From NCBI RefSeq assembly GCF_016862095.1, contig NZ_BOMH01000037.1, positions 124,001-188,000 on the forward strand: DNA of 64,000 nt. Direction: 5' to 3'. The notes under the pieces are model-generated. The model was not told where the DNA came from, made no database searches, and was given only the letters and a program-made list of their open reading frames with translations. Positions within the stretch are counted from its first letter, which is position 1. The number at the start of each line of letters is the position of its first letter. This document shows positions 1 to 8,839 of the stretch, one piece after another. Source of the stretch: Actinoplanes cyaneus (lineage in GTDB: Bacteria > Actinomycetota > Actinomycetes > Mycobacteriales > Micromonosporaceae). Made by a program: the position numbers and the translations under genes.

Positions 1-33
1 TCCGCAGCCATCGTTTCTGAGGTCGGCGCTCCC

Positions 34-1251
34 TCAGGACGTACGGAGGGAGACCGTCATGATGCCCGTGCACATCTCGTCGCTGGTGCCGTCGCCCCAC
101 ACCACGTAGCGGGGCGGCAGCTTCTTCAGTTGCGGCAGCTGTCTGCGCAGCCTCGCGTCGTGCGTACACGTGACCCGCAGCGTGTCCCCCGGACCGATCT
201 CCACCGGCGACGGCAGCTTCATCAGCCGCTGGTTGTCGAAGTCGAACTGCGGGACGTCCAGCACGACCTTCGCGTTCGGCGTGCCCGGGTTGAGTTCGAC
301 CTTGATGGCCCGCCCGAGCAGGTGCATGTGGCCGAAACCGGCGAACAGCGTCATCGGCGCCGGCACCTTCTGGTCGCAGGTCTGGGTGTTGCCCGGCTTC
401 GGCACGCCGCCCGGGTTGCATTCCTTCACCTGACGGTCCGCCGACTCGCCGACATCCGGTCCGAACCGCTTCGTCACGTCCGCGATCGAGGCCGCCCGGT
501 CACAGAGCGGACCCGACTCGTCGGCGGCGCAGGGGAGGTCGGTCGGCGCGTCGAGCGGCAACGTGGTGAGCTCCCGGGTCTGCGGCGTGCCGTCCGTCAG
601 CCGCAGCCGCACCGCCGAGCGGTCCGACCCGGCCGGTCTGCCGTCGGTCACGAGCAGGTTGTAGTGGATCTGGAGGACGATCAGGCTGCCCGGCCCCAGC
701 TTGAAGCCGATGTCCTGGTCGAGCAGCGTCTCCGTGGCGCCCGGCGCCCAGGTGTCCACCCACGTCGCGCCCTGGTCGTCACCCTCCACGTCGGCGCCGG
801 GCACGCCGGTCCCGCCGAAACACTGCCAGCCGAGGCCGGGCGTCTTCGCGTCCTGCTCACGCACCAGGGCGGCACGGTCCGGCGGCACCGCGTACACGAT
901 GGCGTGGTGTGCGATGGCGATGTTCTCCGGCGCGAACTGGGTCCCGGTCACGAACGCCGTCCCGGTCAGGCCCGGATCGATCATCTGGCACCGGTACTCG
1001 TCCGTGCCGCCGCCCTCCGGCGCCGTAGGCGTGTAGGCCTCGGCCATCTTCAGGTCCAGGAACCGCTCGCCGGCGCGCAACGACTGCGGTGGAGCCGGCG
1101 ACGCGCCGGCGTGCATGCTGTGCGGGCCGGCAGCCGGGGACGCCGCACTGTGGTCGGCCTCCGATCCGCAAGCGGCGACCGCGGCGAACGCTGTCACCAG
1201 CGTCATGCCACCCGACACGACTTTCCGGCGTGGACTGTGGGATTTCCTCAT
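34..1251 (-). CDS. Copper type II monooxygenase-like (PHM/DBH fold) lipoprotein
   Basis: The 405-residue product has a lipoprotein signal with lipobox VAAC (Cys28), so it should be a membrane-anchored extracytoplasmic protein. It resembles the two-domain fold of peptidylglycine alpha-hydroxylating and dopamine beta-monooxygenases. All six copper ligands can be matched: His115/His116 in HHAIVY and His196 in QIHYN for CuA; His308/His310 in GHMH and Met393 in SDEMC for CuB. Such enzymes hydroxylate C-H bonds using ascorbate and O2; the bacterial substrate is unknown. I chose the ATG at 1251 because the lipobox signal begins there; upstream in-frame sequence to 1704 runs antisense through the next gene. 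It is divergent from the MMPL gene. Confidence 0.8.
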   Translation of the reverse strand: MRKSHSPRRKVVSGGMTLVTAFAAVAACGSEADHSAASPAAGPHSMHAGASPAPPQSLRAGERFLDLKMAEAYTPTAPEGGGTDEYRCQMIDPGLTGTAFVTGTQFAPENIAIAHHAIVYAVPPDRAALVREQDAKTPGLGWQCFGGTGVPGADVEGDDQGATWVDTWAPGATETLLDQDIGFKLGPGSLIVLQIHYNLLVTDGRPAGSDRSAVRLRLTDGTPQTRELTTLPLDAPTDLPCAADESGPLCDRAASIADVTKRFGPDVGESADRQVKECNPGGVPKPGNTQTCDQKVPAPMTLFAGFGHMHLLGRAIKVELNPGTPNAKVVLDVPQFDFDNQRLMKLPSPVEIGPGDTLRVTCTHDARLRRQLPQLKKLPPRYVVWGDGTSDEMCTGIMTVSLRTS

Positions 1252-1289
1252 GGCCAGGACGCTAGGAGAGATTCCGGCCCGTTTCGTCG

Positions 1290-1332
1290 TACCGCGGTGG
1301 TCATCGCCGGGAGGGAGGTGGTACCGCGGTAC
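1290..1332. promoter_or_regulatory. Two TACCGCGGT boxes 32 bp apart in a divergent promoter region
   Basis: The 9-mer TACCGCGGT occurs at 1290-1298 and 1322-1330, on the same strand and 32 bp apart (about three helical turns). Its core ACCGCGGT is a palindrome, and the right copy extends to a perfect 12-bp palindrome GTACCGCGGTAC at 1321-1332. The boxes lie between the divergent copper-lipoprotein and MMPL genes and could be operators for both. The OmpR-type regulator at 5149-5841 is one possible ligand, but this is only inferred from proximity. Confidence 0.4.
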
Positions 1333-1435
1333 TACTCCCGGAGAGCCGTGCGCGCACCGGATTAACGGTCGTCTCAGATTCGCTCGGTACGAAGTTGGCC
1401 TCGGACAAGTGATGTAACCCATCAGGAGGCTATTG

Positions 1436-3586
1436 ATGTCAGTCAACGCAGCGCAGCCCAGGGAAGCGCCGCCCGGTCGGCTGGCGGGCCGGTGGGTGCC
1501 GTGGCTGGTGATCGGCTTGTGGCTGGCGCTGGCGGCGGTCATGGTGCCGTTGAGCGGCAAGTTGAGCTCGGTCACCACCGACAAAGCCGCGGACACCCTC
1601 CCTGCCAGTGCCGAGTCCACCAAGGTGGCCGTGCACGAGGACAGTCTGCCCGGTGGTGAGGCCAGTACGTTCGTCCTGGTGTACCACCGCGCCGAGGGCA
1701 TCACCGACGCTGATCGCGCGGCGGTCGAGCGCCACTACGACACCCTTGCCAAGCGGTACCCGCCGAAGGTGGCGGCCCCGGCCGACGGCGAGGACGAGGG
1801 CCCGGCGCTGAGCCCCTCCGCCGACGGGAAGGCGCTGATGTTCACCCTCGACGTGAGCGCGACCTACGGCGGACCGGAGACCATCGTCGGCCCGTTGCGT
1901 GACGTCGCGAAGGACCGCCCCGCCGGCCTGGAACTCGACGTGACCGGTCCCGCCGCGATCGAAGCCGACATGGAGGCCGTCTTCGACGGCATCGACACGC
2001 AGGTCCTCCTCACCACGATCATCGTCGTCACGGTCCTGCTCATCCTGACGTACCGCAGCCCGGTGTTGTGGTTCGTCCCGCTGGTGGCCGTGGGCGCGGC
2101 CGCACTGACCGCGATGGCGACCGTCTACCTGCTCGTCAAGGGCTTCGGCATCGTGGTCAACGACCAGAACTCGGCGCTGCTGACGATCCTGGTGTTCGGT
2201 GTCGGCACGGACTACGCGCTGTTGCTCATCTCCCGGTACCGGGAGGCACTGCACCACCACGAGAACGTCCGGGTCGCGATGGTCCACGCACTCCGCGGCG
2301 CGGCGCCGGCCATCGTCGCGTCCGCGGCCACCGTGGTCGCCGGCCTGCTCTGCCTGCTCGTCGCGGACCTGAACAGCACCAGAGGACTGGGCCCGATCGG
2401 TGCGGCAGGCATCCTGTGCGCGCTGGTGGCCATGCTGACGCTGTTCCCGGCGACGCTCGTACTGCTCGGCAGGCGGATCTTCTGGCCGGCCATCCCGCGC
2501 TTCAGTACGGCCGTGGCGGAGAAGCCGGGGCTGTGGGGACGGCTCGGCACCGCCATCAGCCGCCGCCGGTGGCTGGCGACGCTCGGCTCGGTGGGCATCC
2601 TCGGCGCGCTCGCCATCGGGCTGGCGGGCAACACCGGCGCCCTGCGGGAGCAGGACCAGTTCGTGTCCGCGCCGGAATCGGTCACCGGCTTCACCGTTCT
2701 GCGCCGGCACTTCCCGGAGCTCGGCGGCCAGCCGATGACGATTCTCACGCGGCCGGCGTATCAGGAACGGGTGCTCGACGTCGTCAAGGGCACTCCCGGT
2801 GTGGCCCAGGCTCTGCCGGGTGAGACCAGCGGTGGCTGGGCCGACATCTCCGTGTTCCCCACAGACGCGCCGGACACCGTCGCCGAGTACGACACGATCA
2901 AGCGGGTGCGCACCGCCGTGCACGCGGTGAGCGGGGCGGAGGCGATCGTCGGCGGGCCGAGCGCGGAGCACCTCGACACCGAGGTGACCACCACGCGCGA
3001 CGAGAAGCTGGTGATCCCGCTGGTGCTCGCCGTCGTCCTGATCATCCTCGGGCTGCTGCTGCGCGCGATCGTGGCCCCACTGATCCTGATGGCCACCGTG
3101 ATCGTCTCGTTCGCGGCGGCCTTCGGCGGCAGCGTGTTCGTCTTCGACACGATCCTCGGGTTCGAGGGCATCGACTATTCGGTGCCACTGCTGGCATTCC
3201 TGTTCCTGGTGGCGCTCGGCGTCGACTACAACATCTTCCTGGTCAGCCGGGCCCGGGAGGAGACCGTGCGGCTCGGCACCGGAGAGGGCATGCGCAAAGC
3301 ACTCTCCGCCACCGGTGGCGTCATCACCTCGGCGGGCCTGGTCCTGGCGGCCACGTTCGCGGTCCTCGCCACACTTCCGCTGGTGATGCTGATCGAGGTG
3401 GGGTTCCTGGTCGCCTTCGGCGTGCTGCTCGACGCCCTGCTGGTGCGGTCGGTCCTGGTGCCCGCTCTCACCCTGCTGATCGGGCGGCGGATCTGGTGGC
3501 CGAGCCGGCTGTCCCGTCCGGCGGCAGGGCCGCCGATCGGCCGGCACACGCTCGCCGAGGAAGAGGAGCCCGCGCTGCAACGGTGA
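1436..3586 (+). CDS. MMPL-family RND transporter
   Basis: This 716-residue protein has the MmpL/RND layout: a TM helix near the N-terminus (WLVIGLWLALAAVM), an extracytoplasmic loop of about 140 residues, five to six TM segments, then a second copy of loop plus helices. Family hallmarks are visible: VGTDYALLLISRYRE in the first half and LGVDYNIFLVSRAREE in the second, the paired Asp-Tyr motifs of proton-driven export. It is shorter than mycobacterial MmpL proteins and likely exports a lipid or hydrophobic compound. The ATG at 1436 is preceded by AGGAGG at 1424-1429; an in-frame TTG at 1433 is less likely. It may respond to the convergent two-component system. Confidence 0.9.
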   Translation: MSVNAAQPREAPPGRLAGRWVPWLVIGLWLALAAVMVPLSGKLSSVTTDKAADTLPASAESTKVAVHEDSLPGGEASTFVLVYHRAEGITDADRAAVERHYDTLAKRYPPKVAAPADGEDEGPALSPSADGKALMFTLDVSATYGGPETIVGPLRDVAKDRPAGLELDVTGPAAIEADMEAVFDGIDTQVLLTTIIVVTVLLILTYRSPVLWFVPLVAVGAAALTAMATVYLLVKGFGIVVNDQNSALLTILVFGVGTDYALLLISRYREALHHHENVRVAMVHALRGAAPAIVASAATVVAGLLCLLVADLNSTRGLGPIGAAGILCALVAMLTLFPATLVLLGRRIFWPAIPRFSTAVAEKPGLWGRLGTAISRRRWLATLGSVGILGALAIGLAGNTGALREQDQFVSAPESVTGFTVLRRHFPELGGQPMTILTRPAYQERVLDVVKGTPGVAQALPGETSGGWADISVFPTDAPDTVAEYDTIKRVRTAVHAVSGAEAIVGGPSAEHLDTEVTTTRDEKLVIPLVLAVVLIILGLLLRAIVAPLILMATVIVSFAAAFGGSVFVFDTILGFEGIDYSVPLLAFLFLVALGVDYNIFLVSRAREETVRLGTGEGMRKALSATGGVITSAGLVLAATFAVLATLPLVMLIEVGFLVAFGVLLDALLVRSVLVPALTLLIGRRIWWPSRLSRPAAGPPIGRHTLAEEEEPALQR

Positions 3587-3603
3587 GCACGGCGGCACGG
3601 ACG

Positions 3604-3641
3604 AGATCCGGGACGGGGCTGGGCCCCGTCCCGGATCTTTT
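3604..3641. terminator. Rho-independent terminator, probably bidirectional
   Basis: A perfect 15-bp stem (3604-3618 with 3624-3638) around a 5-nt loop is followed by a short T run at 3638-3641. It lies 18 bp after the MMPL stop and 60 bp beyond the stop of the convergent kinase gene, so it can end transcripts from either side. Confidence 0.85.
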
Positions 3642-3700
3642 CATGGGCCCGACGGCCGCCGCCCTCTCGTCCTGCGCCACGCGCCCGGCCTGGGGCGGGG

Positions 3701-5152
3701 TCAACTCACTGCGGTGTCTTCCCCGGCGGCGCGGCGCGCGGTCGGGGCGGGCGGGGCCGCGGCCGGAAGGTCGACCCGGAGCAGCGCGCCACCGCGTGCG
3801 GACCGGGCGACAGCGGCCCGGCCGCCGTGGGCGTCGACGACCCGCTGCACGATCGACAGCCCCAGACCGGATCCCGGCAACCCCCGGGCGCTGTCGGCAC
3901 GGTAGAACCTGTCGAACACCCGCGGTACGTCGACGGCGTCGATGCCCGGCCCGGCGTCGTCGACTTCGAGCACCGCCGACGCGCCCTCGGCCCGCAGCCG
4001 GACCTGGACCGGCTGGTCCTCGGGAGACCACTTGCCGGCGTTGTCGATGAGGTTGAGCACCGCCCGCGCGAGCGCAGCGGGACGCCCGCTCACCCACACG
4101 GAGGTCACGTCGAGCACGACCTCGATGTCGGGCACGCGGGAACGCGCCCGGGCCGCGGCGGCCACCACCACGTCGGCGAGGTCGATCAGCTCGGTGCTCT
4201 CGTCGCTGACGTCACCGCGCGCCAGGTCGGTCAGCTCGGCGGCCAGGGTGCTCAACTCGGCCACCTGAGCGCCGAGATCGTTGAGCAACCGGGTCCGGCT
4301 CTCCGCCGGCAGTGCGCTGTCCAGCGTGCCGCGCCGATCGAGCCGGACCAGCAGCTCGACGTTCAGGCGCAGGCTGGTGAGCGGGGTCTTGAGCTCGTGG
4401 GCGGCGTCCTCGGCGAGCAGCCGCTGGGCCCGCCGGGAGTCCCGGAGCGCGGCGAGCATGTCGTTGATCGACTGGATCAGCCGCCGGATCTCCCCACCAC
4501 CTTCGTCCGGGATGTCGGCGTCGAGATCCCGGGTGTGCGCGACACGTACCGCGGCGGCGGTCAGCCGGTCGATCGGTGCCAGGCCGGTCCGCGCCACGGT
4601 CCGCCCGACAAGGGCGCCACCGACCACGCAGAGCAGCCCGATCAGCAGCATCCCGAACCCGAACTGGTTGATCGGGCTGTCGTCGGCGACACGGGCCACC
4701 TGGACCGCTCCGTCGCCCGCCCGCAGCGTGTAGATGCGGTAGCCGTCCTCGTCGCTGTCACCCGACTCCATCAGGTCGGCCGGCCCGCCCTGCGCCACGC
4801 GCCCGGCGCGCCCGCTGACGGGAGGCAGCTCAGGTTGGCCGGCCGGCGTCCGGGTCGAGCCGTCGGACAGGATGACCCGCACCAACTGACCGGATCCGGG
4901 ATACGGCGGTAGCTCGACCTCCGCCAGACCGGCGCGCTCCGCGTTCACCGCCAGGGCACGGGAGTCGGCGCGCAGCTGATCCTCGGCGCTGTCCTGCAGC
5001 TCCCCGTCCAGCAGCTCGCTGGCCACCTGGAAGGCCACGAACACGCTGACCGCGATGGCCGTCGCCGCGATCACCGTCAGCCTGGTCCGCAGGGACCGCC
5101 GGCGCCACCAACGGGTCAGCCGGCGCGGTTCCCGGCCCGCGGGCCTGCTCAC
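3701..5152 (-). CDS. Sensor histidine kinase with HAMP linker
   Basis: This is a 483-residue membrane sensor kinase. A TM helix (about 25-47) and a second (about 166-187) bracket a periplasmic-side sensor of about 115 residues. A HAMP linker follows (about 188-240), then the dimerisation helix with phospho-acceptor His252 in AAHELKTPLT. The ATP-binding domain shows an N box (NLIDNAGKW), a G1 box (DDAGPGI), an F box (FDRFYR) and a G2 box (GSGLGLSIV). It autophosphorylates and passes phosphate to the response regulator; its start overlaps the regulator's stop by 4 bp (ATGA). The signal is unknown; the neighbouring MMPL exporter is a plausible target. Confidence 0.92.
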   Translation of the reverse strand: MSRPAGREPRRLTRWWRRRSLRTRLTVIAATAIAVSVFVAFQVASELLDGELQDSAEDQLRADSRALAVNAERAGLAEVELPPYPGSGQLVRVILSDGSTRTPAGQPELPPVSGRAGRVAQGGPADLMESGDSDEDGYRIYTLRAGDGAVQVARVADDSPINQFGFGMLLIGLLCVVGGALVGRTVARTGLAPIDRLTAAAVRVAHTRDLDADIPDEGGGEIRRLIQSINDMLAALRDSRRAQRLLAEDAAHELKTPLTSLRLNVELLVRLDRRGTLDSALPAESRTRLLNDLGAQVAELSTLAAELTDLARGDVSDESTELIDLADVVVAAAARARSRVPDIEVVLDVTSVWVSGRPAALARAVLNLIDNAGKWSPEDQPVQVRLRAEGASAVLEVDDAGPGIDAVDVPRVFDRFYRADSARGLPGSGLGLSIVQRVVDAHGGRAAVARSARGGALLRVDLPAAAPPAPTARRAAGEDTAVS

Positions 5153-5841
5153 GGAGGAGTCTCGCGCAACACGTATCCCAGGCCGCGCAGCGTGTAGATC
5201 AACCGCGGCTCACCCTCCGCCTCCATCTTGCGGCGCAGGTAGCTCACGTACACCTGGAGGTTGTTGGCGGTGGCGCTCATGTCGAAGCCCCAGATCGCCT
5301 CGAACAGCGCGTCGCGGGTCAGGACCCGGGTCGCGTTGCGCACGAGGACCTGCAGCAGGGAGAACTCGGTCCGGGTCAGGCGCAGCGGCCGCTCCCCCCG
5401 CCACGCCTCGAACCTGTCAGGATCGAGCCGGACATCGGCGAACGACAGGATCTGCGACTCCCCGTCGGCGGTCGTGCGCCGGCGCAGCAGGGCCCGCACC
5501 CGGGCCAGCAACTCCTCGGTGGCGAACGGCTTGGGCAGATAGTCGTCGGCGCCCGCGTCCAGCCCCGCGACCCGGTCGGCGACCTGATCCCGGGCGGTCA
5601 GCATCAGCACCGGCAGATCCCGGCCCGCGGCCCGCAACCGCCGGCAGGTCTCCAACCCGCCGAGACGGGGCATCATTACGTCGAGGATCAGCAGATCCAG
5701 CGTGTCACCGCCCGCCCCGGCGACCCCGTCGAGCACGGCGAGACCGTTGGCGACGGTGCTGGTGTCGTAACCCTCGACCTGCAGCACCCGCTCCAGCGAC
5801 TCACGGATGGCCGCCTCGTCATCCGCGATCATGATCCGCAC
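5149..5841 (-). CDS. OmpR-family response regulator
   Basis: The 230-residue protein has a receiver domain with acidic pocket (ADDEA near the start), phospho-acceptor Asp54 in LILDVMMP and the Lys in LPKPFA, followed by an OmpR/PhoB winged helix ending in the typical YVSYLRRKM and GLGYVLRE segments. I take the GTG at 5841 as start: AAGGAG lies at 5851-5856 with 9-nt spacing and the receiver fold begins at once; in-frame extension to 5892 adds nothing recognisable. It is transcribed first and translationally coupled to the kinase. Confidence 0.92.
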   Translation of the reverse strand: MRIMIADDEAAIRESLERVLQVEGYDTSTVANGLAVLDGVAGAGGDTLDLLILDVMMPRLGGLETCRRLRAAGRDLPVLMLTARDQVADRVAGLDAGADDYLPKPFATEELLARVRALLRRRTTADGESQILSFADVRLDPDRFEAWRGERPLRLTRTEFSLLQVLVRNATRVLTRDALFEAIWGFDMSATANNLQVYVSYLRRKMEAEGEPRLIYTLRGLGYVLRETPP

Positions 5842-5978
5842 GCCGGCCCGCTCCTTCCCGTCGATGATTTGCCGCTCATCCTCGCCGATCAACCTGAAGG
5901 CAGCATTAGAGCGGTCGCCTCTGCTCTTACCGATGTGACGGCGACGGGCTTGCCGAACACCCGTGGCACACTGGCGCG

Positions 5979-6548
5979 GTGCGGGACTGGTCGTATTACG
6001 CCGCGGCTCACCGCTACGACGTCCACGGCAGCCTTGACGCCGAACGGCGCTGCGCTGCGCTGATGCGCGAGCTGCGGTCGGTGCGTGACGAGAGCGAGTT
6101 GCGGCGCAGAGCCGACGCCGGGGACAGGTGCGCCTTCATCGCTCTGCTCGAGATCCTGGTTGACGCCGACCGGCTCGACGAGCTGCGGGCCATGCAACAG
6201 GCGGGGGATGACCGCGCCGGTACGACACTCATGGAAGCGCTGGTCGAGCAGGGACGCGAGGACGAGCTTCGCGAGGAGGTCGCCGCCGGCCACGACGTCA
6301 TGTGGCTGGTGGACTACCTCAGTGAGCGTGGCCGGCTGGACGATGCTCTTGTAGCCCTGCAACGCTGGGCGCGGGCGTACCCGGACAGGGATCGTCTGGC
6401 TCACGCACGACGCCTCGACTTGCTGCTGAACCATGGCCGCGTGGCCGAAGTCCGCCGAGCCGCCGCCTCGGGCGATCAGGCGGCTGTTCGGCGCATGCGC
6501 GATGTGACAGGCGGACAACCGGCAGAGAAGCCTGATTCGGCAGGATAG
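5979..6548 (+). CDS. Hypothetical alpha-helical repeat protein
   Basis: The 189-residue product starts at GTG 5979. It is rich in Ala, Arg, Asp and Leu and contains several units of about 35 residues resembling TPR/HEAT-like helices (for example GDRCAFIALLEIL, DRAGTTLMEALVEQ, RDRLAHARRLDLLLN). Such repeats usually form protein-interaction scaffolds. It has no signal peptide or TM helix, so it is probably cytoplasmic. Orphan gene between the two-component system and a convergent acetyltransferase; no function can be assigned. Confidence 0.6.
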   Translation: MRDWSYYAAAHRYDVHGSLDAERRCAALMRELRSVRDESELRRRADAGDRCAFIALLEILVDADRLDELRAMQQAGDDRAGTTLMEALVEQGREDELREEVAAGHDVMWLVDYLSERGRLDDALVALQRWARAYPDRDRLAHARRLDLLLNHGRVAEVRRAAASGDQAAVRRMRDVTGGQPAEKPDSAG

Positions 6549-6591
6549 GACAGCATGGCGAGGCTCCCGCGCTCGCGCAGCCTCCGAGGAC

Positions 6592-7053
6592 TCAGAGACC
6601 CAACACCGCGACCGTTTGGCTCCCGCTGCGCTCTCCGGTCGGCCGGAATCCCAGCTTGAAGTAGAAGGCCTCCGGTCCTCCAGCGCGGGGCTCGTATGTG
6701 ACAAATGCCTGGTAGCCACCGCGGTCACGAATCTCCTGACATACCGCCTCGACGGCGAACCGCCCGTACCCTTTGCCTTGAGCGTCGGCAGCGATGTTCA
6801 ACCGCCAGATACCAGAGCGCCGGTCGCGGGGATCTCGTTCAGGAGCCCACGGGATGCCCAGGAAAGCCATCACGAAGCCGACCAGTCGATCATCGACATA
6901 GACCAGCCGCGGCCATGCGTAATCCTGGAAGACGTACGCCTCTGCCAGCGACTTGACGACGGGTTCGACCAGATGGTCCGGGTGCACTGACAACGCCAGA
7001 GCTGCCTCGTAGTTCTGGGGAGTGATCACCTCGAGCCGCATGCCCGGCACCAT
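6592..7053 (-). CDS. GNAT family N-acetyltransferase
   Basis: The 153-residue single-domain protein has the GNAT acetyl-CoA motif A, IAADAQGKGYGRFAVEAV (Q/R-x-x-G-x-G/A type), and a C-terminal FYFKLGF segment typical of the fold. The spacing resembles BltD/PaiA-like polyamine acetyltransferases, but the substrate cannot be told. The start is either ATG 7053 or ATG 7041; neither has a clear Shine-Dalgarno sequence. It is convergent with the repeat protein. Confidence 0.8.
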   Translation of the reverse strand: MVPGMRLEVITPQNYEAALALSVHPDHLVEPVVKSLAEAYVFQDYAWPRLVYVDDRLVGFVMAFLGIPWAPERDPRDRRSGIWRLNIAADAQGKGYGRFAVEAVCQEIRDRGGYQAFVTYEPRAGGPEAFYFKLGFRPTGERSGSQTVAVLGL

Positions 7054-7277
7054 AGCGGGTCGAGATCAACTTGGCGGCTGGACGGCACCCGTAGAGGCTC
7101 GGCTTGTAGTGAGTCGCGCATTGCTCGCCGACGTACTGTTCTGTCGCGAGCCGCCCCCTACGAAGTTGTCAGCCTGGCTCGAGGGCCGTCTGGCCGCGGG
7201 TCGTCAGAGTCAACGAACGTCACGAAGCAGACCCTAGAACTCCCGCCCGACCGGCCGGCCCGGGTGCTCGTCCCCGG

Positions 7278-7481
7278 TCACCGTCGTGTCCGGGACCGCA
7301 GCCGGTTGATGCCGCTGACCAGCAGGAGAAGGCCGACCACGGCGGCGACCAGGCCGATCAGCAGCCACTGCCGCTCACCGTTCATGCCGCCGGTCGCGCC
7401 GGTGGCGCCGGAGCCCTGCAGGACCCAGACGCCGCCGATCAAGAGCAGCAGCGCGCCACCGACCACCCGTGTCCAGCTCAT
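7278..7481 (-). CDS. Small two-TM membrane protein
   Basis: The 67-residue product has two hydrophobic helices (about residues 5-22 and 39-57) separated by a Gly-rich loop and ends in a basic tail RLRSRTRR. The ATG at 7481 is preceded by GGAAAGG and CGGAAA within 20 nt. Small proteins of this type are frequent in actinomycetes; function unknown. A longer in-frame reading up to 7961 would run antisense through the next gene and is rejected. Confidence 0.6.
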   Translation of the reverse strand: MSWTRVVGGALLLLIGGVWVLQGSGATGATGGMNGERQWLLIGLVAAVVGLLLLVSGINRLRSRTRR

Positions 7482-7616
7482 TTTCCGGTACGACCTTTCC
7501 CCTGGAGCAGCCCGTGCGCGTCCCACTGTGCCACTCAGGACGGGACGCGCAACGCGCCGGTCTGGACGCCGTTGGCGATGAAGCCGTCGATGTGGGCCCA
7601 TCGGTAATCTCTCCGC

Positions 7617-8171
7617 GTGGAGAATCGAACGCGAGCCCTTCCCTATGACGACCTCGCCGCGTTGCTGCAAGTGGTTGCCATTCTGGATGCTCATCTGGTG
7701 AGCGGCGAACTGTCTCCCGATCTCACGCATGACCTCATCCGTCGCATGGTCACCGGCGGTGCGCTGCCGGAGGGAGCTTCGACCGGGGCGTTGAACGGCG
7801 TGCTCAGCGATCTCGCGCAACGCCTGCATTGGGCCATGGGAACGGACATGGACTATCCAACGGCAACTTCCCGTAAGGCGAACTACCAGCTCACCATTCC
7901 GGCTGATGCTGTCGCGGCATGCGTTGCCGCTCTCCGTGCCGCCGGCGCCGACGAGGTTCACGACGGCCCGTCGCGATCAAGCGGATGGGAAATGCTTCCC
8001 ACAGGACCTGGCGGCGCCTTGGAGCGACATTCCTCCGACGTGCCGGATGGCCGTGCTGTCACTGCGGCCTTTCCCGAACTCGCGCCAGATCCCGCCTATC
8101 AGCAACGCATCGCTTGGTTGACCCTGCTCGCACAGCAGCACGGCGGCCAATACGAAGGAGCAACTTGGTAG
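7617..8171 (+). CDS. Hypothetical protein
   Basis: The 184-residue protein starts at GTG 7617. The N-terminal third is helical (ALLQVVAILDAHLVSGEL), the rest mixed; no catalytic motif, signal peptide or TM segment is visible. Third-position GC is high as in the neighbours, which supports coding. It is flanked by small accessory genes and a toxin-antitoxin pair. I do not recognise the family. Confidence 0.5.
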   Translation: MENRTRALPYDDLAALLQVVAILDAHLVSGELSPDLTHDLIRRMVTGGALPEGASTGALNGVLSDLAQRLHWAMGTDMDYPTATSRKANYQLTIPADAVAACVAALRAAGADEVHDGPSRSSGWEMLPTGPGGALERHSSDVPDGRAVTAAFPELAPDPAYQQRIAWLTLLAQQHGGQYEGATW

Positions 8172-8267
8172 ACATCTCGTCGATCGCGAACGACGAGTTC
8201 CTCTTCTGCCGCGGTCAGCGCACGTCCAGTAGATGTCATCGGTTCACGGATCGAACCCGACAGGCAT

Positions 8268-8666
8268 TCACTCCTCGATCTGCAGGACGATGCGCCCGTC
8301 CGCCACACCCTTGTACCAGCGCGCATCGGCGGTCATCACATCGACCCCGAGATCAAGCGCGAGCATCGCCGCCGAGGCGCAGTCCGGCCGGCCGGTCAGC
8401 GACCGCAGCGCGACCAGGGCATCCCAGTCCTCGGCGTCGTCGGTGATCAGGAACGTCGCGGGGTGCGCGATCAGCAGATCCAGCCGCTCCCGGTCGATCA
8501 TCGCGGTGTTGTGCCCCGCCTCGATCAGGCACCAGAGCGGGATGATCACCGCGCCGCCCTCGTCGTTCACCTCGGCCAGGGTCTCCCCCACCGCGACCGA
8601 GCCGCGCACCCACGCGGTGATCGCCGACGTGTCGAGGACAAGCTTGGCGTCGCGCCCTGCGGTCAC
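8268..8666 (-). CDS. VapC-like PIN-domain ribonuclease toxin
   Basis: The 132-residue PIN-domain protein shows the acidic metal-binding set at expected places: Asp12 (VLDTSA), Glu49 (LIEAGH), Asp95 (RPDCAS) and Asp114 (MTADARW). VapC toxins are Mg-dependent RNases that cut tRNA or rRNA and are held inactive by VapB. The GTG start (8666) overlaps the stop of the upstream small gene by 4 bp (GTGA), the usual antitoxin-then-toxin order. Confidence 0.85.
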   Translation of the reverse strand: MTAGRDAKLVLDTSAITAWVRGSVAVGETLAEVNDEGGAVIIPLWCLIEAGHNTAMIDRERLDLLIAHPATFLITDDAEDWDALVALRSLTGRPDCASAAMLALDLGVDVMTADARWYKGVADGRIVLQIEE

Positions 8667-8839
8667 GCGGGCCGCGACCGCAGCCCGGCCAGGAACGCGG
8701 CCCGGCCCTCGGTGTCCCGGGCGCGCTCGGCCCGGCGGCGCCGCTGCCGGGCCCGCGCCTTGCCCTCGTCGGTGACGGCCAGCCCCATCCGGGCGTGGAT
8801 GTCCTCGACGCTCAGCTTCGAACTGGTGTCCTGTTCCAT
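8663..8839 (-). CDS. VapB-like antitoxin
   Basis: The 58-residue, highly charged protein (Arg-rich centre RARQRRRRAERAR) precedes the PIN toxin and overlaps it by 4 bp. The N-terminus (KLSVEDIHARMGLAV) could be the toxin-wrapping or DNA-binding part; no clear ribbon-helix-helix is visible. The antitoxin role is inferred mainly from size, order and coupling. ATG 8839 is the first start after the upstream gap. Confidence 0.65.
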   Translation of the reverse strand: MEQDTSSKLSVEDIHARMGLAVTDEGKARARQRRRRAERARDTEGRAAFLAGLRSRPA

